Below, piece after piece: positions 19,148 to 31,115 of a stretch of 64,000 bases of DNA. The translations under genes and the position numbers were made by a program. Where the stretch lies: NCBI RefSeq assembly GCF_030704535.1, contig NC_081809.1, forward strand, positions 1,162,501 to 1,226,500. Reading direction: 5' to 3'. The stretch is from Vitis vinifera. Its lineage: Eukaryota > Streptophyta > Magnoliopsida > Vitales > Vitaceae. Each line of letters opens with the position of its first letter. Position 1 is the stretch's first letter. The notes below the pieces were generated by a model. It did no database searches and was not told the DNA's origin. It saw only the letters and a program-made list of their open reading frames with translations.

Positions 19148-20372
19148 CGCCCCCCCCACCCCACAACAAAAGTATTAAACTTTAAATTACTTTATTTGAT
19201 TTGTCAAGACATGATACATCAGTCTCACATTTATTGTAATTATTAACATTCAAAATTTAAATCAAAATTTTAGATTTAACCATTACAATTATTATTATAT
19301 ATAATGATAGTATAATTTGTTATTTAAATTTATCATTTAAAACAAAAATATTTTCAAAATATCATTTATTATTATTTTTTATATTTTTTATTTTTATTTT
19401 TATTTTTAATTTTATTAAAAAAAATAAGTTTTATAATTATATAATAAAAATGATGATTTTTTTTCATATATATATATATATTGATTTTAAATTGATAAAT
19501 TATGTTTTTTTATTAAATTCAAAGAAGATAAAATGTTTAATTTTTTATTTAGATTATCTAAAAAGAATAAGAAAATGATGGAGAATGCTTAATCATTTTT
19601 TATTTTTTATAATAAAATATTTTTAAAAAATTTATATGATTTTTTTTTTCTCAATGCATTTAGTGTATGATGTTAATACATTTGATATGTTGAATATTAA
19701 TAAAATATAGGTACAACATAAATTATACTTATAATACAAATGCACAATCATTACAATATATTACAACATAATTTAATTTATTTTTGTTTAATTTTTTCAC
19801 GTGCTATATTACCCAATGAATATTTATGAACAATTATTCAATTTAATAGTTGTGTGTTACTCAATTGAATATTTATATATTATTCAATTAATGAGTGCTC
19901 ATAAAAAATAATTATTCATTCTATTATGGTAACAAAGTTTTTAATTGTATGTTTCATATATAAAATGATATAATAACCTTAGGATATGATTTTTATTTAT
20001 GAGATATTAAAAATTATTTTTTTTATAAGGTTCTTTAAAAAATCTCAATTTTTCTTTTTCTTTTTTAAAAAAAAGAGAAAAAAATAGCAAATTTTTAAAC
20101 AATCACTTAATTGTTCATAAGTGAAGAACAAATTTTTCAAACTTGAGAAAGATATTATTGATTACCTGTACTTATCATCATGTATGGACCCCACATCATT
20201 GACAATCTCAATTTATTTATCATCATGTATGAACCTCACATCATTGATAGTCTCAAATTTATTTATAAATAATATAGAAAACATATATAAAGATAAAATT
20301 GTCCTCTAAGAATTTTTGAGATGAGTAAACCTTCTTAGTAATTATCCCATTCAACCCACCCTATTGGCTAAT
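19148..20372 (+). repeat. Tandem segmental duplication, copy B
   Basis: Copy B matches 17383-19132 in order. It starts at CACAACAAAAGTATTAAAC after a C-run and ends CCACCCTATTGGCTAATTATCC. Within it, a piece around CTTATCATCATGTATGGACCCCACATCATTGA is repeated at about 20168-20200 and 20218-20250. No coding potential is seen. Confidence 0.75.
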
Positions 20373-20640
20373 TATCCAAAAAAAAAAGGTCAATTAGTAT
20401 TATTAATTGCTTAGAAAGCAGTTACATACATTTTAAAAAGAAAAGGAAAAATAAAATTTTGTGATTTAAGTTTTTAACTAAGCCAAGGTGGCATTGGATG
20501 TTTTGCATCCCTAAAATAAAATTTAATTTTAAATCTTTTATTTTTTGAACAAATATAAAACAAAGATAGAAGTTTACTTATCATAGATATATAAAATAAA
20601 AATAATTTTAAAATTTTAATTTAATTTGTTTAAAAATTTA

Positions 20641-20948
20641 GGAACAAATAATTTTTTTTAAAAAAATTGAATTTAACCAAAATGACATATGATACCGAAA
20701 AAACAAAAGTTAAAACAGGATTCATAATTCAATCTTGATGTCTATGAACTATCAATCTCTTACAAGACTATGTTAGTCATCAAGTCAAATTCTCATATTA
20801 GGAACAAATAATTTTAAAAAAAAAATTAACTAACATGACATATGATACCGACAAACAAAAGTTAAAACAGGATTCATGATTCAAACTCGATATCTATGAA
20901 CTACCAATCTCTTACAAGACTATATTAGTCATCAAAGTCAAATTATCA
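20641..20948 (+). repeat. Two tandem copies of a 160-bp unit
   Basis: Each copy begins GGAACAAATAATTTT (20641 and 20801) and continues through TGACATATGATACCGA, GTTAAAACAGGATTCAT and TCTTACAAGACTAT to TTAGTCATCAA...TCAAATT. The two copies differ at scattered positions. The phrase about faded family words (AATCTCTTACAAGACTATRTTAGTC) does not match anything I recognise. Confidence 0.85.
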
Positions 20949-22154
20949 TTGTATTTATTATAACGAGAATCATGGCTCTAATGATGCGTTTATCGAGCCA
21001 GTATGAAACAGCACGAGTCCTTAAACATTAGGTATGATCAAATCATCCAAATCGATTAAATCAATGCATTATAAACACTCTTAAGATTTGAGCGGACCAA
21101 AATCCAAATAAGATCTAAAATTTTATTCCATCTTGCATTATTTTTATTTGATTGTTCTCTCTTATTCATTACCCTTGATCAACATGACTATCAGGATCCG
21201 TCAAACCAAGCATCCCACCCATGCATGCATCGGATAAGGAAGTCCCATTCTTCTACCAACCTCCCACTTTTCAAAGAGGGTAGAAGTCACCTACCAAGAT
21301 TGAGCCCTCGGTTGCGTAAATTGTAGACCCTACCAAAACCAAACAGAGAAGCTTTAAAACGTCCAATTCCCACATGACCATCAAACCTACGATTAAAAAA
21401 CTGAAAAATTGATCACATACGTCGATACAAGAGAGATATAATTTATATGCACGTCACCATGAATTACAATATTCCTTTCTTAAATATCCCCACCCTCCCA
21501 CAGGCGGCTCCAAAATATCACATTAAAAAATAAAATACCGAGTCCAGTCGTCACATGGCTCAGTCAACCCGGGTGGCTGAAGCCTGCACTCAGTCTACAT
21601 GTGTGAGCTCGGTGAAAAGCGTTGGGAAATGCCTTGGCGTACGGAAATGGGCATGAAAGGGTAAATTTAGGAAATCAACAATAAAGAAAACTTTGGACCG
21701 AAAATAAAAATGATATCTTTGTCTCCTCCCAGGCTCCCACTAAGGTCAACTGCAAGTTGGCCTTAAAGCTTAATAGAGATAGGTTTTTGAGTGATCTATT
21801 GCTAGTATTGAGGTTGTGTTTTTTTTTTTTTTTTGGTTTTTTACTAAAAACAATTTGTTTTAAGAATTTACATTATTATTATTATTTTTTTCATAACTTA
21901 TTATAAACTTTTTATTAAATAGAAAAAACCAAAATATATAACTTTTTCTATAAAAAAAAAAAAATATATTAATTTTTCTTTACGTTTTAATACTTAATAT
22001 AAATAAAATATTACAAAAACAAACAACATAATATTTAACATTATTAAGTATTAAGTTTCTATTTAGAATTAAGTAAAAAAACAAACACCACTTAGTCATA
22101 CTCGTTTACTTTCTTTTTTTTGTATGCACCATAATTTTTGGCCCTGTTCTTTGG
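20949..22154. other. Intergenic, no gene seen
   Basis: A less AT-rich stretch at about 21180-21660 contains no ORF above about 60 codons with recognisable content. The rest is AT-rich. The final five bases belong to the target duplication of the following element. Confidence 0.5.
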
Positions 22155-22159
22155 CTTCC

Positions 22160-24441
22160 TGTGGACCCTGCATTTCGGCTCATGCGTTTCCCACTCGATG
22201 GTGAGCTCGTTTTTTATTTTATTTAATAAAAATTTTATTTTTATTGATTAAGAAAATGACTTGGAGTCGCCACTTATTTTTGCTTTATTTTTAAAGGGTA
22301 AAAAAAATAAGAAAGAAAAACCCTAAGTGTAACTCCTTATTTTGGAAAAGACGGTCTGCGAAAAACCGGATCGGGTTCGGGGGTCAGATTACTTATCGAG
22401 AAGGTACAGTAAAGACCGTAGCACCCCTTTAAGTCCCTAAAGTCGGGTATTTATAATAAAATGAAGCAATCATGGCAATGGACGAGTAAAAACAGTGAGT
22501 ACCCAGAACTATCATGCGCATATGAGAATCAAAACATGCATATAGAAATACTAGAATGGGAATAGATACGTACCTGGGTGACGAGCCACAATGCGCTATC
22601 AAGAAGTGAAGTTAGTGCACAATTAAAGAATAATTTCAAGCATGTCATAGGGCATAATAGAAACAATCAAGCATGACAACTAAATTAATCAATCAATTAT
22701 AAAGTCACACATGTTAGGCTCCCATCAAAACCCATTTATTTCGCATGAATTAATATCACAAATTCCATTATTTCGGAATTATGGAAAAAAACATTCATGC
22801 CTATTAAAATCAAAAGGAGCAGAAGATTGCGAGTGGAAATAGATCCGGAGAAGCGCGAGTGTCTAACGAGCCAAGCTGTCCGGGGAATCTGAATTGTCGG
22901 CTGGACAGGATTCCGGATGTGAGACATCCGGAGAAGGTGGGACGTCGGCGGACAGAATTCCGGATGTGAGACATCCGAAGAAGGTGGGACGTCGGCGAAC
23001 AGAATTTCGGATGTGAGACATCCGGAGAAGGTGGGATGTCGGCGGACAGAATTCCGGATGTGAGACATCCGGAGAAGGTGGGACGTCGGTTGACAGAATT
23101 CCGAATGTGAGACATCCGGAGAAGGTGGGATGTCGACGGACAGAATTCCGGATGTGAGACATCCGGAGAAGGTGGGGGCGTCGGCCGGACAGAATTTCGG
23201 ATGTAAGACATCCGGAGAAGGTAGGATGTTGGCGGACAGAATTCCGGATGTGTGACATCCAGAGAAGGTGGGATGTCGGCGGACAGAATTCCGAATGTGA
23301 GACATCTGGAGAAGGTGGGACGTTAGCCGGACAGAATTCCAAGTGCAAGACATCCGGAGAAGGTGGGACGTTGGCGAACAGAATTCCGGATGTGTGACAT
23401 CTGGAGAAGGTGGGATGTCGGTGGACAGAATTCCGGATGTGAGACATCTGGAGAAGGTGAGACGTTGGCCAGACAGAATTCCGGGTGCAAGACATCCGGA
23501 GAAGGTGGGATGTCGGCGGACAGAATTCCTGATGTGAGACATCCGGAGAAGGTGGAACGTTGGCATGACAGAATTCTTTCTCGGGTGGAATGATAAATGA
23601 ATGAATAAAAAAAAAAGAAATGCAGGCACGACCCCACAAATCAAAAGCATGTGATGAAACTACTCTCAAAATTTTCCAGAACAGAGAGAATGAGTAAGTA
23701 TACTCCAGGCATCGAGGATAACCCGCAAACAATCAAGAAACAGAGGAAAGTAGTTTAAAATAGTCGGTGTAAACAAGTTGAAAGCCAAGTTAGAAGTCAA
23801 GCACAACATGAAGGCAGACGAACTCAGATTCCATAAGAGCATAATAAGATCTCCAATGCTCGCATCCAAACACCAAAATAGAATCTTATCAATATCCAAA
23901 AACAAAATAGAGAAGGTAATGAACAGGGTCCATACCTGAAAAGCTTCCTCGCATATGGAAGCTCACCTGATTTCGAGCCCTATCTTCATGACCCATCTTC
24001 GAAGATGCCCAGATCAGGACCTCTTTTCCTAAAGGCTACTCTTCGAACTCTCCCCTCCTTCCTTTCGTTCTCCCTCATTTTTTCCAATTTTTTTTCCCAA
24101 TGATGTCCCTCTCCTCTCTTTTTCTGGTGTCTTTTTTTGCAAGCCACTCTTCTACCCTCCTATTCACCGGTCAGCCAGCATGGTTTTCCCAACCACCCCC
24201 TTCAGCTGCACGCCTCTTGCAGACGGCCTCTTACTCTCAGTTGAGGGTCCCCTACCTCTACAGTCTGCAACTTTCCAAATCCCCTTTTACAGGTGTCGAA
24301 TTCTGATAGCTCCTCAAAGTACTAACCTAATTCTCTGTCAGCCTCTCCAAAGACGCCACGTGGTCTCCTAGGATCGTGCCACTTAGCCAAATAACCTGCA
24401 TGAAAGGTAAGAAAGAAAGTGCCCCAAAATGGGGGTCTACA
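22160..24441. mobile_element. 2.28-kb TG...CA-bounded LTR-like element, probable solo LTR
   Basis: The element starts TGTGGACCC and ends GGGTCTACA, giving imperfect 9-bp terminal inverted repeats with TG/CA ends. The 5-bp direct repeats CTTCC flank it exactly (22155-22159 and 24442-24446). There is no gag-pol coding sequence and no second LTR pair, so a solo LTR left by recombination is the simplest reading. The left part contains a CTTGGAGTCGCCACTTA word and, about 80 bases on, its imperfect partner CTAAGTGTAACTCC. I recall the sequence around these as recurring in dicot genomes. The middle holds a 47-bp minisatellite (22896-23577). Orientation is uncertain. It could instead be a compact non-autonomous element. 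Confidence 0.78.
22896..23577. repeat. 47-bp minisatellite, about 14.5 copies, each with a hairpin
   Basis: The word GAGACATCC or a variant recurs at 22921, 22968, 23015, 23062, 23109, 23156, 23205, 23252, 23299, 23347, 23394, 23441, 23489 and 23536. The spacing is 47 with three units of 48 or 49. The consensus unit carries an EcoRI-type GAATTC, then TCCGGATGT-GAG-ACATCCGGA, a perfect 9-bp stem with a 3-base loop, then GAAGGTGGGACGTCGGCGGACA. Because 47 is not a multiple of three, each reading frame cycles through all phases every 141 bp. That explains the long open frames on the minus strand. Confidence 0.95.
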
Positions 24442-24446
24442 CTTCC

Positions 24447-26984
24447 ATTAATTGAAGTTTTATTTTTCTTGTTCATTGTGGAAAATTTGAGTTGTGTTTG
24501 AACCAAAGAGATGAAAATGACCTTCTAAATGGTATGGTTAAATAAGTATAAAATGTTGTGGGCTTTTTAGATTTTTTTTCTTTCAATATTTAAAATAAAA
24601 GACACCTTTTTGTATTAATATAATAAGACGTCTTTTAAAGTAATATATTGGACATGTAGTTATACTTATATGTAGATTGACTTTTGGGTAATTAGAAACT
24701 CTTTTTTTTTTTTTTTTTTAAGTTTTTTTTTTTTTTTTTGTGGATATTTGACTTAAAGTATGTTAGATGATGATTTTAAGAAATGTTTGGGAGTAATTCT
24801 ATAAATCGTTTTTAATATTTTTAACATTTGAACGACAAAAAATTTGAAGTATTATAAATATTAAAAACGCTTTCTATAATTATTACCAAACAGGGTCTTA
24901 GTTTTTCTAACATTTTTAATGATAAAAATTTTTAAGTATTAAAAATATTAACAACGCTTTTTAAAATTATTATTAAATGAGTTCTTATAGAGTATATTTA
25001 GTAATGATTTTAGAAAGTATTTCTAAATTTTTTAAGACTTAAAAAAAATTATTTTGAAAATATTAAAAAAGTTATAAATACTTCCTAAAATTACTATCAC
25101 ATACACTTAAAGTTTATTGAACAATGACTTTAGAAAACATTTTTAATTTAATTTTTTTTAAATTAGAGTTTTAACCAAATTTAAAAAATACATTTAAAAA
25201 TCTAAAAAGTCATACTTACAATGATTTTTATATAAATACTTAATAAGTAATTCTCTTAAAAATACTTTTAAAAAAAATACTTGTAATAAAAAGACATTGC
25301 ATTACCATTCTTAAAAAATTGTTTTCTATAGAAAATACATTTTAACTTTTTTTTATGGAAAACAATTTGTTTTTTTTTTTCCAAAATTTGTTATGAAAAC
25401 GTGGTTTTAAAATAATTTTAAGGTATTTCATTTTTTGTGAATTTTTTTAATACAAATTTTAAAAATGAAGAATATTTTGAATTCCTTTTAAAATTATAAA
25501 TAAGTGTATAATCCCTTTATAGAGAATAACTAAAGAATTTTATTTTTTACATTTAAATTTATAAGCACAAATTTATTCACAAAAAAAGTTGAGAATTATT
25601 TTTATACCTTTTGAGACTTCTTTTTAAAAATGTTGACAAAAAGGACTTTTACTTTTTATTAAAAAATAAATATATTTTTATTTAACCAATAAATCATTTC
25701 AAGTTAATAAAAATTATAAAGTAATAAACCAAAAAAGAAAAGTGGATTTTCAAACGAATTTCCATAAATAGCCTCTAGTATTTCTCTTTCTGACGTGTGT
25801 GCATGGGAGAATTAACAAATACTTGGACATGAAACTAATTAAAAGCTAGGTGGAATGCTTTGAGTTGACCAAAATACCCTTTTTCTTTTGGCATTAATCA
25901 CCACATGTGTCTTCACTCTTCAATTGGCAACCTTTGACCACACGTGACACTCAAGGGCGGCTTGTGATTTACAAATATGGAAAACATCTGCTTTGTTTTT
26001 TACCATAAAGAAGCGTTTTCATTTTTAAACTTTTATGTATTAGAGAACCTTTACTTATTTATAAAAATAGTTTTTAAAATAATTATAAAGCTTATGTTCG
26101 GTTCCAAAAATTATTAAGAAAAAAAAATGTTTTAAAAAAGTATTTTTCCATAAAAAAAAATCAAATTTAATTAAAATTATTTAAAAATTTATACATTTTC
26201 AAATTATTTTATCTTTTTTATTAAGAAGGTTATGTAAATGAAATGAATTTGAAATGTACATAAAAATGATTTATTGGCTTTAATTTTATTTTATTTTTTA
26301 CATTTTTTTCTTTTTCTTAAATTTTTTTAAACAAAGCATAGCTTTATTTATTTTTAATTAAATTATAAATAATTTATCAAATATATTTAAATGACAATAA
26401 AGGTCTAACTATGTATCCTATTTTCCCTTCACGAGAACATGAAAAAAAATTATATTTTTTCAATCAAACAAATCCTTTATATTAATACATTAAATTAGTG
26501 TGATAATGTTTAGTGTACAATCAATAATATTTTTTCTAGTTAGTTTCTTCAAAGCGAACGATGAGTATACCTATAATAAGGTGTCTTCGAATGGTATTTT
26601 CAAACACATCCCTCCCAAAACTTAAATATTAGTCCAGAATAAACATATAATAACTTTTTATGAGACTTATTTTATATCTGAATTTGATATTGATAGTTTT
26701 TTATTTTGATAAAGTTGTAATATTTCATGTATTTCTTTAATGTTTTAAATTGATTCAAATTGACTTTATGAATAATGGTTTGAGCTTTAAAATTAGATGT
26801 TTACGATAATGATTATTCATGTCTAATAGTTAAGAATATTTATTATTTGCATCATGAATATATAAATGTTGTTTGAATAGTTATTTATCTATTTAATATT
26901 GGATGAGAAATTAATTTATATATGGACGAAGTCCATAATAATTATTTTTATTTTATTTTTTATTATATAATATAAACTGTTGCC
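24447..26984. other. AT-rich intergenic DNA, no gene seen
   Basis: Long poly-T and poly-A runs (24700-24740) and degenerate AT-rich words. No coding or RNA feature is supported. Confidence 0.55.
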
Positions 26985-26989
26985 CCATC

Positions 26990-27705
26990 TGTTGGGACCC
27001 CTCCCCCTGATGCCACGTGACACACATTTCATAATGACACGTGGCACGTTTTCTCATCCGGATTACCCCCATCCGGATTTCTCCAATAGTACACGTGGCG
27101 CGCTTCTCCTATTCGAACTTCCTCAGGGAGAAGCACACGACACTCGCAAATATCACATCCGGACGATCGTCATATCACATCCGGACGACCGACATATCCT
27201 ATCCGGATATGTTTGTCCGGATCATTGACTGAAGTAAGCAAGTCTTGCACGTCATCATAACAGTCTGTCATGACCCACGTTCCACCACCTGCAAAGTGAA
27301 AGGACAGGAATGAAGTGACGGCAAGTCACTTCCCACGATCTCTGACAGCCGCGGAGCCTCTCACGATCTCTGTCAGCCGCCCGTAGGATGATGATGGCCC
27401 TGCCACCACCTAGTGGCATCATGACAAGCCAAAATATCTCTCTACCATTAAAGAAGGAAACAAAGCTTCTGGTACTATATATATAAACTTTCACACAAAG
27501 AGAAAGGTAAGCTTGCTATACCTAGTAAAAGGCCAATTGATTTATCTCTCTTTCCATAGCTGACAAAACCATCAGAGGGTGTGTCCGGACACCCTGTCCA
27601 GACGCCTTTTGCAGGAACGACTGAACCAAGAATCTATATTGGTTGAAATCGTGCGTCCATCCATTTGGCAATTACATGTATCACCAGGGACTCGAGGCCT
27701 CAACA
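26990..27705 (+). mobile_element. Solo LTR of 716 bp
   Basis: The element begins TGTTGGGACC and ends GGCCTCAACA, so its ends are TGTTG...CAACA. Identical 5-bp direct repeats CCATC flank it (26985-26989 and 27706-27710). An ACTATATATATAAACTT promoter-like block lies at about 27474-27489, in the right place for the U3/R border, which sets the plus orientation. There are ACGTG cores at about 27014, 27039 and 27091, six TCCGGA/TCCGGT-like words between 27050 and 27225, and a palindromic GTGTCCGGACAC at about 27581. It sits in AT-rich DNA and is strikingly GC-richer. Internal sequence and second LTR are absent. The parent superfamily is not determined. Confidence 0.85.
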
Positions 27706-27710
27706 CCATC

Positions 27711-30190
27711 ATCATTGTACTATTAGCGTGATCAATAATTAAACATGTGAGATGATTTGGATTCCAAAAATAATTTTCACTATGATAGGAGTAAAAGAAG
27801 ACAAAAAAATTGATTGAAAATGACGAAATTATCTTTTTAATATTATATTTGATTTGTGGCTTTGAAGTAGAAGTAATTATATTGGTATGGAGTTAGACTT
27901 TTATATTAGAAAATTATATTTAAAAAATATTTTTATTAATAATAAAAGTAAAAAATATTATTTAAGACAAAAATCGGAGAAAATAACAAGTGCCTTGTCA
28001 TTAACACATTCTTTTCAATATTGTATTTGTGGGTTGAATTCAGAAAAGAAAAATAAAAAATAAAATAAAATGAACCGTGATTCTCAAGTGGGTATGTGTC
28101 ACATGCAACGATGAGTCACAATCATTTCATCAGTTTTGAAGCAAGCGTTTGTGGTTACGTGGGTTCCACGTATGACAATGAACTCCTTTAAATGCAATTT
28201 GTTTGACAATTTAATTATTTTTATATATATTTTCATAAATAAATGAATATATATTTTTGCCCTTTTTGACTCTTTTAGCCCTTGTCGTCCTATCAACGTT
28301 GCCTTCGAAGTGGGAAAGTGGAAATTGGGGAGCGATTCTTTAGACACCGTGAACCAAGTGAAATTACATCATTAGTCAATTGTGGATAACGTGTGAGCAC
28401 TGAGCAGCACAACGGCGGACCAATGCCCCATAAATTTTGCTAAAAAATTAAAAATATAATAGGTAGCGGGAATTCAACCCACCTAACCTTATGTTGTTCC
28501 GAAAAATAATAAAGAAATAAAAAAATGTAAAGAAAAATCATATTTAATTTTTATATTGATAAGTTAAAATAAATAAATAAATTTAAAGTAATAAAAATAA
28601 TAATTTATCAACTTTAATCTATTTTTTTTTTTTTCATTTTTTCTTATATTTTTCTTCAAAATTTTTTTTAACCAAACATACCTTTAAGTTTTCAGATAAT
28701 TAAATAAATTTTTATTTTTTAAAAATAACCCTTAAAACTTCCTGTCACTTTCCTTCATCACAGGTGAATATTGACTTGGGAATTTGACAGCTACCAAGTC
28801 TGCAAAAATGAAATCATTTCGTGTCCTCTTGAGGGAGGTTTTAGCCCATTGGAGTTGGCCCCTTTTTTTGAATTTCAATCATATACTACTATAAAATAGA
28901 TGAAGTTTATAATTTAACAACGTATTTCTCATTATGGGTAGTTGAGAGAGGCTGGGATGATGGACTGCCCTAGACTGCAATGACCCGTTCAACAATGGCA
29001 CCAGCCCAAACTCTTTGTCTTTCCAAATAAATAAATAGACAAAATGTTTAAATATATCATAATTTGCCAATGTTTATACCTCGTGGCTATTCTTTTTTTT
29101 TTTTTTTGAAATTTAGGTGTCTTTTATTTATTTATTTTTATATAATTTACTAATTATTTTATTATTTATTATTGTTAAAATTTTTGTTTTTAGAATTAAA
29201 GTTTTGAAAATAATATATAATAAATTGTTTTTATTTTTTATTTTTAAAATTTAATAGCAAAAAATAAGGAATAAGAATTTTGGGAAGCTAACGCCCCTAT
29301 TCAACCAGATCAGCAAAATTGGTGTCATTTCCATAAATATTGAAAAATTAAATACACTCATTTAAAAATCATTAATTTGTTTTTGTTTTTGTTTTTGTTT
29401 TTTGTTTTTTGTTTTAAGTTTAAAAGTGTCTTTCACAATAATTTTTAAAAACATTTTTAACATAAAAAATATTTTTTGATAAAATATTAGATATTTGACA
29501 AAATTTTAAAAACAATTTAAAAATTTAAAAAAATCACTTATAATGTTTTTTAAATAAACATTTAAATACATTTGACACTAAATTTACAAAGTGTAAATAG
29601 TTTTTTAGGTTTTTTTAAAATTTTTAAATATACAAAATTTAAAGTGTTGTAAACAAGCCTTTATTAAAATCACTTAAAAACACTTCATAAAAAAACATCT
29701 CTATTAAAATTAAAATTAGAATAATAATTAATTTTTATAAAATATTTGTAATAATGATTTATGATATTTACTTTTAAAAATACAAATCAAGGATATATTT
29801 GGTAACTATTTTAAAAAACAGTCATAAAAAATAGTTTTTTAAAAATTATTTTATGATATTTTATATAATAAAAATATGTTTGAAACCTAAAATGTTTTTA
29901 ATATAATTTTAAATATATTTTAATTTTTTATTATTTAATATTTTATTTTTAATTATACGTATTTATATAATTATTTTTTAAAACAGCCTAAGAAAAAAAA
30001 ACAAACTATCATTTTTTTTAATCCTATGTACCATTTACAATAAATTTGAATCTCGGAAACCATTTTATGATTGAAAAAAAAAATGGTAATAAAATGTTAC
30101 ATCATTTTTATTTGTAATAATCATTGACCCATAAATAATTTAATTTATTCACCTAAAAATATATAACGTCACAATCTTCCATTATTGACA
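27711..30190. other. AT-rich intergenic DNA, no gene seen
   Basis: No ORF with recognisable translation. A GTTTTTGTTTTTGTTTTTT simple repeat lies at about 29378-29415. Confidence 0.55.
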
Positions 30191-30244
30191 ACCCTTTCTC
30201 TTTTTCCTTTTTTTTTTAAAAAAAAAAAAGGAAATTCTATTTTT

Positions 30245-30515
30245 TTAATAACATGAGACTGAACCTTGACTTGAATTGACTCAATATACCGTATTAAGAT
30301 ATTTATTCAAAATATATTCTTTAATATTATAGTGAATTTGGGATCATAAAATCAATTATTTTATTTATTTATTTCAACTATCAAATAATAAATTGCAGAG
30401 ATATTTATAATTAACTCTAAGATCCAAACAAACATAAATGAATAATGACTTAATGTTTTTCTAAAATAGGTAATACCTTATTTGGGATGCACAATTTTAA
30501 ATCTTGTTATAAACA
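30245..30515 (+). repeat. Direct repeat, copy 1 of about 270 bp
   Basis: This block is collinear with 30870-31115. Both contain TGAACCTT, GACTCAATATACC, TATTAAGATATTTATTCAAAATATA, GAATTTGGGATCATAAAATC, CAACTATCAAATAATAAATTGCA and AATGACTTAATGTTTTTC. Copy 1 has a short insertion after AAAATATA. The ends are not TG...CA, so it is not an obvious LTR pair. Confidence 0.85.
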
Positions 30516-30869
30516 AAAAAATATTAGAGTGTTTGGTCAGTATTATAGTGATGGTATATCTTTTAAAAAACACGAATAAGTTATGCACGCATACACTCAC
30601 TTTATCTTACAAATAGTTAGGACTACTATTGTTTGACTTAAGCTTCGGAGGGGCCTGTGTAGACCATCTGTCCGAACATTCTATTGTACAGGAAATAAGT
30701 CTGCTGACTCTAGTGCTATTAGACAAATTCTTTAAGAAGCACAAAATAGGGAATAAGTCACCTAACTTCGACGAAGCTAGACGAAACTGATTCCAATTAA
30801 TTTAACATCAACAACTTTCACTTTTTTTCCTTTTTATTTATTTATTTATTTTTAAATTTTATTTTCTTT

Positions 30870-31115
30870 AATAACGTGGGATTGAACCTTTACTTGAATC
30901 GACTCAATATACCATATTAAGATATTTATTCAAAATATACTCGAATTTGGGATCATAAAATCAATTATTTTATTTATTTATTTCAACTATCAAATAATAA
31001 ATTGCAAAGATGTTTATTATTAACTCTAAGATCCAAACAAAGAGAAGTGGATAATGACTTAATGTTTTTCTAAAATAGGTAAAGTTTGGGGTACACAATT
31101 TTAAATTTTGTTATA
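30870..31115 (+). repeat. Direct repeat, copy 2 of about 250 bp
   Basis: This is the second copy of the block at 30245-30515, separated from it by about 355 bp. The spacer includes a less AT-rich piece (30620-30790) with CTTCGGAGGGGCCTGTGTAG, which might be LTR debris. I could not place it in a family. Confidence 0.85.

Noticed and set aside
22896-23577. Array resembling a CRISPR (palindromic repeats at regular spacing)
   Set aside because: The whole unit is repeated, including the would-be spacers, and the setting is plant nuclear DNA within an LTR. It is a minisatellite.
22736-23732. Long minus-strand ORFs (up to 304 codons) with Ser/Pro-rich repeats across the minisatellite
   Set aside because: The 47-bp unit lacks stop codons in several frames, so all frames stay open through the array. 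The translations only repeat the minisatellite, and three overlapping frames look alike.
30620-30790. GC-richer piece as LTR or gene fragment
   Set aside because: It contains words reminiscent of LTR ends, but I could not find paired ends, target copies or a coding frame.
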